The notes beneath the pieces were generated by a model, which was not told where the DNA came from, did not search any database, and saw only the letters and a list, made by a program, of their open reading frames with translations. Both the position numbers and the translations under genes were made by a program. A DNA stretch of 64,000 nucleotides, taken from assembly GCA_021521415.1 (NCBI GenBank), contig JAIQDT010006501.1:62001-126000 (forward strand), given 5' to 3'. Shown here piece by piece: positions 47,278 through 59,919 of the stretch. The DNA comes from Bidens hawaiensis. Lineage: Eukaryota; Streptophyta; Magnoliopsida; Asterales; Asteraceae. Numbering within the stretch: position 1 is the stretch's first letter; each line of letters opens with the position of its first letter.

Positions 47278-49293
47278 AGATCAATTTAAGTTTGTTACAA
47301 TTGTGTAAGTCATCTTTTGGTGAAGATTTCTCATAGTTTGTTTGCTATAGTTATTATTTGGTTAAATCATATCACACGACAGGAAAAAGAGTAGAAGTTA
47401 GTTGAAAGTTCATATCATATATTGTTGTTGTAAATCATACAAAAGTTAGTGTGTCCCAGAAACAGTGGCTAGTGTTCTTTTTGGGCCAATGTTCTGTTTA
47501 CTTTTAACATTATTAAGATCTTTGTACCAATATTGTGTTGTTTGAAAAATTGTTACAAGAAAGTTTCTTATTTATTTATATATTTTTTTTTTGGCTGAGT
47601 CCAGTTTGTGGATTAATAGATCTAATTTTGTGCTTTTGATTTGTTTTTTTTTTTAATTTATAAATGAAGGTTCTAAAATTAACATATTCTAAGGAATTAA
47701 GGATTGAGTGATTGACAAGCATGTAAACTTTAGCCTATAATAACTTCTACTTGACACTTGCATAAAGAGTTTGAGGAAAGTGGTGGTGTGATTTTTCAGC
47801 AAGACATGAAATCACAGTTTTGGCTTTAGAACATGTTCAATTAAATGTGTTAACTTCTAGTCTAGATCATGTTGGGTTCGCGAGTTGTCTCGTTTAACAT
47901 GCTTGTGATATAAACTTATACAAAAGATTATGATTTATGTCATAATTGAAATTGACAGGGTATTTTACATGCGGTTATAACAATTAAAGCAGAACATCAC
48001 GGTTCTTTAAATTTACACACGTAATTGTTTTATATACATTTGTGTTTTAGAGCAGTGTTATGCAAAAAAAATAAAAAAATAAGTCGGGTTATAAGCTGTT
48101 GTGTTTGTTTCAACTTATGAAAATTGACGTTATTTTCTTGACAAAATTTTCAGGTTCATATCAAATTTAAGGGTTTGTGTTGGGTTCAACCTAGCTACGA
48201 GCATGACCTATTTAACCTCGATAATATGTGACGTGTTTGTATAAGATTTTTGAGCTAAATTTTGAAGCTTGTATTTAAAAAAGAATAGTGAAAACTCAAG
48301 TAGTTTCATAAGTGTGCATCCAAATTGTGGTCAAAAAGCATGATGGTGAGGGTAAATTATATGAGTATGGTTATAATTAAATGAGTCATGTAGTTGTCTA
48401 AAGTCACATTATTATGAGCTACACCAACCTCCTATCATTTCTATTTCCCATTATTAATTGCAATGGACCCCTCCCTTACCAATATTGGTCACACCTTATT
48501 TGTGTGTGTGTCTAATAGACAAAATTGCTTGATCAAATTTATTTAATTGGTTAATATTTATTTTAACAAATCAAAAGTAGTTGGGTCTAAACCACGTGTT
48601 TTTAGTATATAAATAGTACTAAGCAAGATCATGAAACCTTAAAAAGAAAATTGATTGAAATAGTTATATCTGAAATTGATATGACATGGGTTCTTTTGTC
48701 ATTTATGTCACAAGTAAATTTTTTTATTTTGTATATATATGACTCCGATTTAAATAAATCACTAAATCAGTATTATCTACCTTACACATTGGTTAAATGG
48801 GAAAGGTTATACTAAAAGCTTGATCACTTGAATGGAGAAAACTTTAAAAAACTAAACATAACAATCAAAAAAATTTGTAATTCTTTAGACATTGTAATAT
48901 TATTATAATCACATAAAACAAAAAAAATTAACGAAAAAAATTATTTTACCTACGAGTTTACTATATATATCATATATGTATACAAAACATTGATGTGTGT
49001 ATTATATGTGTAACAATCAAAATAAAACACATAATATAGCCCGTATGTAAATTAAAATTTCTTTTGTTAATTTTTGTTTTACGAGATAATAATAATATAT
49101 ATTACATTGCGTTAGAAAAACCAAAATAATAATAATTTACACTTAATTTTTAAGAGTTTGGTTAAATCAAGTGGTTTTCATTGTTATATGCCCTTGATTA
49201 AATAATTACCAATTGCGTGATTGAAATTGTAACTTAGGGGATGTAAAGGCGAGTTGTTTAGTGTTAACTCTTTCAAAATTAAGTGGAGGGTGG
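47278..49293. other. WRKY 3' flank and intergenic, end of copy 1
   Basis: No gene seen. AT-rich with several T-runs. Ends at the duplication junction (GGGTGG|TGGAATAAG at 49293/49294). Confidence 0.6.
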
Positions 49294-50210
49294 TGGAATA
49301 AGAATAACAATAACAAACATTAATAAAATACTAAATTTTGAAAAATATACTTCTAAAAAATTACAAATGCTTTATAAAAAAAATAATACAAACTATCCGT
49401 CGAGTGGACTCCTTAAATATGCTCTAAGGTTTTCTTGAACGGGGGAGCTCGTTTCAAAGAAATGAACATAACAAATGATCATTGTCTTGTAAGATCTATT
49501 TATATTTTCATATCCAAATTTAACGTATCTATAAAAATAACGGCTATAATTTGAGCTATAACCACCGCGATATTGTTCATGGCATCAAACGAGCTATATA
49601 TTATCGTCGAAGATTATAAATCTACACTAAATGGTAAGTAAACATCAATATGCAATCACAAGTTATAAGTTTATTTTTGAAATTCTTCTATTCAAAAGAT
49701 TGTTCGTAAAATTGCATCTCACTACCTTTTGGTTGTAATATTATTATTCTAGTCACTTGTATTTCTCTCAATTCATTAGTTATTAAAACCTCTCCAAATC
49801 ATGAATACAGCATCAATATTCAACACAATTATTTTCAGTGATTTCTTCTTCGGTACACACAGATGAAGAACATGAAAAATGAAAAATACGAAGAACCCGA
49901 TGAGCACGATAAAGCTACATATATGTAACTCAATAGATCTAAATAACTTTAGTTCTATTTTTGATGTGTTGCATATAGGTAAATGAAAGAGATGGAAGAC
50001 CTAATTAGCAATGCTATTTTTGTAGACTTCGATTTATAAAAGCAAATTCAGGTAAAGCATCACTTAATGACAACTATACACATTAAAGAGTTGAAAGCAA
50101 GAACTACAAACCTGTGAATAGTGGGACATGTAAAAATAGGTTTGTGGGACTCGGGTTTAGTTAAGCAGATCGATCTTAATCATCCCATACGTATTACATG
50201 CAATCTTGAT

Positions 50211-50356
50211 CAGTGGTGGACCCAAGAAATTCTCAGAATGATCGGAAATTTTTTGGGTTGATACTTAGTTGATTATCGCAAACACTATAATAGTACTAAT
50301 TTATTTTTCTCACATGGCACGGCTGACCCCCTAGCACAAGGGTAGGTCCGCCCATG
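50211..50356. mobile_element. hAT-type MITE at the 3' end of TNL-5 (copy 2)
   Basis: Copy 2 counterpart of 33505-33650, same termini and same doubtful flanking duplication. Confidence 0.55.
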
Positions 50357-50358
50357 AT

Positions 50359-52429
50359 CTAGTACCAGTAGCAAGGACGCCATAAGATCTTGACAGAAGA
50401 CTCTGTATGACATTGGATTGTAAACATCTTTCCATATTCACGCTCCTCGTCATAATATTGTGAGCTATCCGTTGAGACTTTTGTTGTTCCCACCGCATGA
50501 TCATCTTTAGTTTTTCTAGGAACAAGTTCAGCTACAAATCGACTCTCGCCTTCATAAGAAGTCTCATAGTTAGGGCCTATGGTAAAGGAAATAATATTGT
50601 ATGCCAAGTTCAACCTTGCGCCGTGCCTCATTAACGAGTTAAAGGAAATATATCCAACATATGTCGAATTAAAATAAGACTCCGGTGCTTCATCAGACTC
50701 TTTCCAAACCTCAGATCGAGAATCTTTGTCTAGCTCATGCTTCATTGTTATCATAAAAGACAGAGCATAGTAGTTGTTGGCATTGCATATTAATAACCCA
50801 GAATAGTCATTGTACCAATTAGGTGGAAGCTGCAATGTATATGACTTCCCTCTAACCAATCTATCTACAAACCTCTTTGGAATGTGGTGCCCTGCGGAAT
50901 GGGTGAAACTGATGAAGTGATCTTCAATAGCATTTCCCTGCCACCAAAATCAAACATATTTTCTGATTATCGGTTAATATTACTCGTATATGTCCGTATG
51001 TTTATTTTTTGAGTCAGTGTTTCAGTGGGAGCAGCCGCTCTATCCCCCTATCCCCCTGGGATAGAAAAAGTTTGTCTTTATCATACCCTTCCCAAGACCT
51101 TACAAACAGATCTACAACTCTGCTATGAGTGAGATGATTTATAATGTAAGCGTGTATGTTTATATATGTCTCGGTTAATATATAGATTATATAACTAAAA
51201 AAAGCGTAACCAACCTCAAGCAACGAATGTAGTACCGTGTCACCACCAAGTGTGCTTACTCCATTATTCCTCCCAAAAAATGAGACATTCCACAACCATT
51301 TACAGTTTGATGTATCTCCAACCATTTTTAGTGAGTCACACCAATCCGCTCTAAGAGAAGCTATACTTGATGGGAGCCATGACAATTCTACAAGGCTTTT
51401 GCACTCTGAGACATCGAGCCATTTGAGCCGGGGAAGTTTCAAGATGTTAAAATCTAATCGTGAGAATGCGTTGATTGATAGATCAAGTTCTTGTAAATTG
51501 GGTAGATCCCAAACATCATAGTCAATGTCTTCGTCTCCCAAATTGCAATGTCTTAGAATCAACTTTCTTAAGCATGCGCTGATAAGTTGTAAGCATATAT
51601 GGTTCCTGACCTTGTGAAGTAATAAAGGCTCTGCTACATCATCTTTAAGTTCATTGTCATTTGCATTGCCGCGCCAACACGACAAACACTTTACAAAAAT
51701 GTTTGTATGGTATTGTTCAAAGCAAGAGACTTTTTTTCGACTCTTTGACAGTTTATTGCAATTTGAAATTATAAGAGTCATGAGTTTCTTTATAACGCTA
51801 ACGGGTGGAAACTTCATGAAATTGTAACAGATTTCCACACTTAAGTAAACAAGTGTTTCAAGGCCTTCAATTGATGGATGAAGCTCTTTTAAACTCCAAA
51901 CATCAAGAAGCATGAATTTCTCAAGATTTGGAAGTCCACGAAAATCTGGTGTCCTGGTTAGGTTATCCAAAGTCTGAAGTTTGATCATCCTCAATTTTGG
52001 CAGAAACTGTTGCATAGTAGTCAGATGAGTTAAATGTTTATTGATGAAGAGTTCAATTCTATACATAGATAAAAAAATTAAAAAAAATCATGCATACTTG
52101 TAGAAACACATATGTGCTTAAAGGCTTTCTTGATTACTTATATTAACATATGTTAGATATGAATATTTTTATCCAAAGTTAATGAAAAAATGCACTTCTA
52201 CACTTCGTGAAAAGCTCACGTGTTCACAAAATTCGATCGGGCTGGGATTTATTCGCTTAATATAAATATAACTCATCTAAAATTTATCACATGACTAATT
52301 CATTTGCCTATATATCTAGGGACTCTCTAGGCCTGCTAGTCATTTGTTATTTGATAAATTGTTCAGTTTGTCAAATAAATGGAACAAAGTCTAATTAACT
52401 AAAGAATACGAGCTTACTTTATAACCCTT
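50359..52429 (-). pseudogene. TNL-5 orphaned LRR and C-JID exons (copy 2)
   Basis: Exon 3 remainder to 52418, exon 4 52006-51215 (LRRs), exon 5 50937-50359 (C-JID). The predicted proteins are identical to those of copy 1 over these exons. Cut off from the TIR-NBS part by the same TGA, here at 52430-52432. Confidence 0.85.
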
Positions 52430-55041
52430 TCAAAGTTGTCGTTGAGGGCCACTAAATATTAGACAACGAAGCTCCCCAGGTGGGAAATTTCTTGGAAATG
52501 AACCCCCATGATAAACCGTCCATTCAATCCACCGAAGTTTCTTCATGTTTGCAACTACTTCATGGTTATTCCTCGATAGTGAATCATACATAGAGGATCT
52601 AAAAACTATTGCTTCGATGTTGCCAAGTTCCTGTCGTAGAGAAACAAATCCGGTCAATTGAGTTCGGAATTGAGGGAGTGTTTGTTATGTATTAATGGAA
52701 TGGACGAGGGATAATGGATGGAAGGGGAATGGAATTGACGATGGAATGAAAATGATCATTACCATTCCATTATTATCTTTGGTTAACCTACAGGAATAAA
52801 TAATCATTACTTTATGTTCTTGATCGGTAGACACAAAAGACTCAAGAATGGCAACAAATGACCAAAATATGGATTATGAACATGTGACAATTTACTTATG
52901 AATTAAAATTTAAGTTTATGATTTTGAACTCCTTTGTGGTTTTCATTAAATTCAATGCATAGACATAATCACATGTGACTTAAATATGTCAAATGATTCT
53001 CATTTAACTGTTATCAGTTATAGGTATATGTGTGTCTAGATCAACTATTACCTTTGTTGCATCCATAGCCCATATGTTTCGAGCGTCGTTCTCCTTCCAA
53101 ACTCTACTATGTTTTTCAGGATTGTTAAGGAGATCTCCGTTAATAATGTAATGTGCCATTTCTTGTACCAAATTATGCATTTCAAATGTGCCTTTTGAAA
53201 TGGTTATGAGAGCCTTTTGTATCAACACTTTTACACCTATAACAGGGTAAAGACCACAAGCATCAAAGATTTCCATTGCAGGACCTTTAAACTTTTCTCT
53301 AAAGAAACATGCTATATCAAGGAACAATGTTTTTTCAACCTGTTTAAGTCCGTCGTAGCTGATTTTTAGTGTTTTCAAAATATCAGCATCTGGGACTTCT
53401 TTCAATCTAGCCAATGCGCTCTTCCACTCATTTATATCTTTGTCACATAGAAAAGAACCGAGAACTATTAGTGCTAACGGGAGACCACGAACATAAGAAA
53501 CCACGCCCTTTGAAAGCAGCTCATATTCTTCTATATTTCTGTCGCCCCGAGGTGCACGCTGGCTAAAGAGCTCAATAGCCTCTTTATCATCTAACAAGCT
53601 AGTATGGTGTATCATATTTACCTTATGAGAATTTAATAAATTCTCATCTCTAGTAGTGATTATTATACAACTTCCTTCACCAAACCAATCATGCGATCCA
53701 ACTAACGCGTCTAGTTGCTTGCTATCATCAACATCATCAAGAACAATCAAGACCTTTCTATGAAATAAGTTTCTCATTATTATGCGTCTTCCTTCCTCGA
53801 CTCTTGAGATTTTAACTTTTTTTTGTTTCAAAACACTATAGAGGACTATTTCTTGCAATTTTTCCAAGCCATTCTTACTTGATTTCTCCCGTGTATTTTC
53901 TAGAAAGCAACATCCATCAAACTTGCCTGAGATGTCATCGTAAAGAGAAGATGCCAGAGTAGTCTTACCACTACCGCCGACACCCCAAATTCCAATCATG
54001 AGCACACTACCTTGCCAAAGTTCTAGCTTTATTTTCAAATCATGTACACGAGCCACAATTCCAATGTATTCATCTGCACTTGGAATTAATGAATACAACC
54101 TATCCGAAACTGTTTGAACAATTTCTTTTATAAACTCTGACTCGTGCCTGCACATTTGATACACAACAATTACTAACATAAACTCGTGCGGAGTGTAAAG
54201 GCGATATCAAAAGTAGACTATAACAATATTAATTTGGATAGACTTAATAGTTTCGAAAAGAAAAGGGTAAAGCAAAATGGGCACGGGACGGGTTAGAAAC
54301 CAAAACACTCGAGTAAAACAACAAAAAAGTTAAGACTTTATAAATTCATTAATTTTCAACTTAATAGAAATGAATCTTTTTATTATGAAAATAATACTTG
54401 TATCTTATAGTGAACCTTTATATTGTTCAGATACATTTGCATCCATGGTTTTAAATTATCAGCCTTTTATTTTGAAATAAAACTTGTTAGATTGAGTTTA
54501 ACATCTTATGCACAAAAGCTTGCAAACACGAATACGAAAATTACCCATTTGCGGTGTCCTTGGGTACCCATCCAGAAATATTACCAGCACCTAACAATGC
54601 TTGTCTCCAAGATTCAACTTTGTTGTTATTCTCCAACTCATGTTTGGGAAACGCTTCTCCGTACTTCCCTTTTTGTTTACGAACATCCGAGGGATCCACG
54701 TGATAGAATATGGGCAAAACAATTTGTCCTCTCTCATTCATGCATTTCATAATATACGCAAGCTCATCCAAGCACCAAGAAGAATCAGCATAGTTTTCCG
54801 AGAATATGATGATAGCAATTCGTGATTCTCGGATAGCCTTTAAGAGGGCTGGACCAATTAATTCACCCCGAGGAAGTGTTACATCGTCCTTGTAAGTGTT
54901 GACCCCATGTTCCACAAGACTTGTGTAGAGATGATCCACAAAAGTCTTACGTGTGTCTTCTCCTCTGAAACTGAGGAACACATCATGATTCCATGACAAA
55001 GATGAAGAAGCCGAGTGAGAAGATGTGGATGAAGATGCCAT
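52430..55041 (-). CDS. TNL-5: TIR-NBS protein truncated by stop, 597 residues (copy 2)
   Basis: Exons 55041-54545 (TIR), 54147-53052 (NB-ARC), 52630-52430 (ends in TGA). The TIR is identical to TNL-4. The NB-ARC differs by two residues: GLPLA is intact (Pro, CCG) where TNL-4 has Leu, and Asp replaces Tyr in the NDARNIW segment near the end of ARC2. MHD is MHN. It shares the TGA at the QLWEGYK Trp. This is the better preserved of the pair in its nucleotide-binding motifs, so the likelier to make a working TN protein. Faces the copy 2 WRKY gene. Confidence 0.9.
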
Positions 55042-55989
55042 TGACCTATTATAATTGTTTGAAAACTGGAACTATCACAAAAGCTTTGTATATAATGATA
55101 AGAAAGATATATGTAGTTTGAGTACAGGAAAGAGATGAGAAGAATACAGAAACAAAAAATGTTTTCGATCACTATCACATTTAAATGGTTGAGAAATTTC
55201 CTCTTTAATTGATGCTAAATTTGGTTCATTTCTTAAAAATGAGGTTATAAATTAAGGGCAAAAGATCCAATACAATAAAACCTTAACGTACAATAGGTAC
55301 GCGAATACTCTTTTTTCACGAGTCGATCCATGAAATCATATCCCAACATCTCGGAATCGTCAATACATATCCAATTAATCATTGGTTCACCGAAAAAAGC
55401 AGTTTTGGATCATTAATCGATCATTTTTTTACTTATTTTCACGAAAACCGTTTTTGAGTGTGTTCTGAGCGTTCTAGGTTTTTGTAACATCCTAAAATTT
55501 ATAATGTTGAATAAAGAAAGTTATGTTAGTGATTTCGCGTTTTTAATTATTAATATCGGGTAGGAGCGGGTCATGGACTTGGATTAATTGAGATAGGATA
55601 AATGAGAATGGGATTTCAGGGATATAAATACCCCCAAAATCCCAAAATATCTCATTTCTCACCAAACTCCACACACACTCCACACACTCCTCAAAACACC
55701 GCTTTCTAACCGATCAAGATTCGAAGCCGAGACCCGAGATTTCGTGATAGATCTGAGTTGGTAAGGTAAGAACAAATCCAACAAAGTTAATATTACTGAA
55801 AATGGTTAGGATTGGATGGGTTAACCGGACCCGAAACCCAAACTGCCCAAATCGGACCCCTAAAACGTCGATTTTAGGCCGATTTGATGGTTGGGATTTG
55901 TAGGCGCCGATCATACGATTCCGTGGGTACCAAAATCGAGTTATTTGGCTAAGAAACGAAGGAGTTATGGGCAAACAGATCTGCAGCGC

Positions 55990-56215
55990 GATAACTTCGC
56001 CTGCAAGATTAAGTTCGCCTGATGAACTTCGCCTTCAAGCGTAACTTCGCCTTCAAGCGTAACTTCGCCTACGGCCAAGTTCGCCTAAGGTATAACTTCG
56101 ACTACGGCCAAGTTCGCCTAAGGTATAACTTCGCCTGAAGCCAAGTTCGCCTAAGGTTTAACTTCGCCTGAAGCCAAGTTCGCCTAAGGTTTAACTTCGC
56201 CTGAAGTGAAGTTCG
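55990..56215 (+). repeat. Short tandem repeats of TTCGCCT words
   Basis: Alternating AACTTCGCCTGAAG and CCAAGTTCGCCTAAGG units of about 14-32 bases inside the solo LTR. Confidence 0.8.
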
Positions 56216-56617
56216 TTTATAAAATAAATTAAAAACCTAATGGAAAATGTGTTAAGGCAGTTATCGAAAATAAAATTTTTCCAAGCTGACCTGGCAGCTT
56301 AACCCCAGCCAGGGGCTCTGCCCCTTGGACCCCGCTAGGGGCTGCCGCCCCTAGAACCCCGCTGCCAGGGGCGCTGCCCCCGGACCCCCGTTCGTTGTGG
56401 GTCATATATAGATAGAAATACAAAAAGAGTAGTAGTAGTTAATTGATATGTGTAAATATTATACAGTTAGCCGAGCCCAGTTAAAGAAAGGAATTACGAT
56501 CAACGGCGAGCGTAACAGGATCCAGGTGAGTTTCTAGCCCCATTCCTTGTTATGTTTTCGGGGCTGTGTGCATACTTGATGTGTTGTTAATACATTTATC
56601 CTAAGTGATAAGTGTAT

Positions 56618-56811
56618 GCCATATGTGATATATGTGATATGTATGAATGATTGCTTGATGGTTCGTGAACGATCTTCGGATATTGCACGTACTGTCAGGT
56701 TGTAACGTTATAAAGCCATATGTGATATATGTGATATGTATGAATGATTGCTTGATGGTTCGTGAACGATCTTCGGATATTGCACATACTGTCAGGTTGT
56801 AACGTTATAAA
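56618..56811 (+). repeat. 97-bp tandem duplication in the solo LTR
   Basis: GCCATATGTGATATATGTG at 56618 is repeated at 56715 and runs on through CTGTCAGGTTGTAACG. One base differs (GCACG / GCACA). Confidence 0.9.
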
Positions 56812-56994
56812 TATGGCAAGTATGATATGAATGTTTATGTGTATGAACGTAATAAAGTTAATAAAAGAAGGAAATGACGGTTGTATGGTTGTATGGTTAC
56901 GAAAAGGGTACCGAGCCCTAATGATACTCGAGGTATGATGCATGGTTGTATGGTAACGAAGAGGGAACTGAACCCTACTAATATTCGAAAGCAA

Positions 56995-57186
56995 GGGACC
57001 AGACCCTTATAATATCTGTGATGTTAGGGACCAGACCCTTATAATATCTGTGATGTTAGGGACCAGACCCTTATAATATCTGTGATGTTAGGGACCAGAC
57101 CCTTACAATATCTGTGAGGATAGGGACCAGACCCTTATAATATCTGTGATGTTAGGGACCAGACCCTTATAATATCTGTGAGGTTA
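56995..57186 (+). repeat. Six tandem 32-bp units in the solo LTR
   Basis: GGGACCAGACCCTTATAATA starts at 56995, 57027, 57059, 57091, 57123 and 57155, nearly identical. Confidence 0.95.
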
Positions 57187-57914
57187 TAGGGTGAAAGGCT
57201 CTTTAAAACGTATTATTATGAATGTAAAGAAAGTATGTAAGTAAGAAAGAAAGTATATAAGTAAGAGTGAAGGTATGAGTACTTATGTGTGTATGAAAGA
57301 AAGTTATGAGGTTAAGTACGTATGTATGTAATAAGGTATTGTATGGTATTGTATGATTAACTAGAACTCACTCAGCGTAGCTGACTTTTAGTATGCACGC
57401 AGGTGAGTAGGATGAGACGGCTGGCTTGAGTGGAGGACACATGGCAGAAGACTAAAGCCTGGCATCTGAAGAGCTGATATGTTTTATAAGTTATGTTTTG
57501 ATTTTGAAAGACAAGAGGAATGTTTTAAGACATGATTATGAATTGATATGTAATTTTTATGAAAGTTTTATATTCCGCGTAAAGTTTTTAATTAACTCTG
57601 ATATTTAGAACTGTGTTTATGAGTAAATCCAACACGAAAGTAGGGTTAACGGTAACGAGGCCTTACAGTTTTTGACTGGGTATTTTAGTTTTTTGTGAGC
57701 GTTTTCTGAGCGTTTTTGGTTTTTGCCTTTGTTTTTTGCCTTTGAACGTCTCGCGTACCTATTGTACGTTAAGGCATCATTGTACAGTATCTCGACCAAT
57801 AAATTAAGTAATATACATTTTTTGCCAACTATTAAAAACTATATTTTTTCTGTTTAAATTTGACATTTTGGATATATATAATCATTTTAATTTTACATTA
57901 TAATTGAATCATTT

Positions 57915-57980
57915 TGTTTAGTATATGAATGTATTAAATTCTTTTATTGTTTAGTATATGAATGTATTAAATTCGTTAAA
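57915..57980 (+). repeat. 33-bp tandem duplication, copy 2 only
   Basis: TGTTTAGTATATGAATGTAT occurs at 57915 and 57948; copy 1 has it once (near 39018). Arose after the segmental duplication. Confidence 0.9.
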
Positions 57981-58775
57981 AGACAATAAATAACTGGATA
58001 CAAGTTATAAGAAGCCCTTAAATCGAGTTGTTTTTATAATATTGATGCATAGCAAGTTGAAGGTTTTTTTCAATAGGAAGAGTGAAGGAAATTTGTTGGA
58101 TAGAAACACTTTAATAAATAATAAAAATCATATAAAAATTACATACTGATGTGTAGCTTCTTGTGACATTGATTTCTTACCAACCTAATATACTAAGAGT
58201 AAATTTCACAAATTGGCCCTGTTGTACATATAATAGAAAGTCAACAAATCTAAGGTTATTATAAAAAGAGTTGGAATAAGTAGATATGTTAAAAAAATGA
58301 GGACTACATCAGTAGATATACATAATTGCAGAGATGATTATCAACGATAAACATGATAACAATAAACAAAACAAAGTTATCATACCAAAACGATCTATTC
58401 ACTTTTAACTCAAGTAATTAACCGTTCAAGTATTCATGCAATTAACTAAATCACTAAATGAATAATATAACAAACAAATAATTTACTTATCTAAAGTCTA
58501 AACTCTAAAGATCAAATCAAACAATTAAGCTTTTAATTATTCAAATTCAAAAATTAAAAATACGTAAATGATGAACTAATGATAAATAAGGGTTATGAGG
58601 AATTGAAGATTGGTTTAGTAGATTAGGTTAATTGGGCTAGTTACTAATATGTTTATTGGGTTTTAAATTTTTAGAGGTTATTGGGTTTAAAAGTATTTAT
58701 TGGGCTTATAGATTATTGCACAAATAAAAAAGATTTACATATATAATCAACACACACTCTTTAAATATATGAGGC

Positions 58776-59414
58776 TAGAGGTGCACAAATCGGGTTTTTT
58801 CTAATACCCGGGTTCGGGTAAAATCGGGTAGGGTATCGAGGAGAAAAACTCAACCTTATGTACCCGGGTAGGGTATGATCGGGTTCGGGTATAACCGGGT
58901 ATTGGAACCGAGTATGTGTCCGGGTACGACCGGATATTAATACCTGGTTTTGAATTTGTAACTTTTTTATTCATTTTTAAATTTGTTTAAAATTTATATA
59001 TACTTTGTACTTTATAAAAAAAATAAACTATATTACAAAAACCATAAATTCACTTATATACAAATTATTTACTTAATAATATGCATTTTAAAAAAACTTT
59101 AACATAAAAGTTGTGAAGTAAACATAAAAATATACTATAAAAACTCATGTATTATTTCGGGTATTAGAAAATTAGTATCGGGTATTGGGCATAACCGGGT
59201 ATGGGTATAGGGTATGACCGGTTCCGGGTATTTACGGGTATAAAACGGGTACGGTTCTGGGTACGGGTATTGAGCTCAAAAAGCATACCCTATCCATACC
59301 CTACGGGTAGGGTCGGTTCCGTTTTCGGGTATAGAATACCCGGATATAAAAAAAACCGGTTCAGGGTATTTTTTTCAGGTCCGGTTCCGGAAACGGGTTT
59401 TTTGTGCACCACTA
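58776..59414. mobile_element. hAT MITE, GGGTA-rich (copy 2)
   Basis: Counterpart of 39845-40484, one base shorter in a T-run. TATGAGGC / TATAAGGC flanks conserved. Confidence 0.85.
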
Positions 59415-59919
59415 TATAAGGCCACTATGTTGACCAAGTATACATACGATATGAAAAATGATGATCACACACATTACATCTTGCTTTAACTTTTGAACAT
59501 AATATGAAAGGAGGTCCCCTCTATTGTAAAACTAAAAACTGTACTTAGCAAGCAATAGAATTGGATTTATGAAAAGGATTATGTTGAACGTTACATCTCA
59601 CTTTAAATGGTGAATTTAGTTCCTCCACTTCTTTCCATCATTTTCTTATTTCAATTACTAAGACTTTTGGATGATGATTTTTTTTGTTAGCATTTTTGAA
59701 CTTAGACTCCAACCATGATACTATTGTTTTTGTTTAACGTTTAATGACTCGTAAATATGGTTAAATTAGCTTTTCATCTATTTTGTTACTTAACCCTAAG
59801 CATTTTTTTTCATATTATTCTAAGACTGTTGTTAATATATAGGTTTTACCCAAAACATATTTAATTTGTTTACCCACACGTCACACGTATAATTTTTACC
59901 AACAACAATAGTATAAGTG

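Larger units (their letters stand above)
32588..49293. repeat. Tandem segmental duplication, copy 1 (16,706 bp)
   Basis: Every landmark from TGGAATAAG (32588) to the TNL-4 start recurs exactly 16,706 bases later. Beyond that the offset rises to 18,931 at 40270 because copy 2 gained a solo LTR with its duplication (2,190 bp), a 33-bp duplication and two single bases. Copy 2 starts where copy 1 ends, so the two units are head to tail. The sequence left of 32588 is not repeated at 49294, which fixes the left breakpoint. Confidence 0.95.
55483..57667 (+). mobile_element. Solo LTR (2,185 bp), probably Ty3/gypsy, copy 2 only
   Basis: TGTAACATCC...GCCTTACA bounded, with a 5-bp duplication GTTTT (55478-55482 and 57668-57672). 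Copy 1 has the empty site at about 38776-38782. TATAAATA at 55623-55630 is followed by a CA-rich leader. Inside are AACTTCGCCTGAAG-type repeats, a GC-rich CCAGGGGC block (about 56280-56395), a 97-bp duplication and a 32-bp array. No protein domain. Same TGTAACATC start and size class as 13304-15267. Confidence 0.9.
55257..57798. mobile_element. MULE-type MITE split by a solo LTR (copy 2)
   Basis: Same MITE as 38550-38900, with ATAAATTAAG flanks (55247-55256 and 57799-57808). Interrupted at GTTTT by the 2,185-bp element below. Confidence 0.85.
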
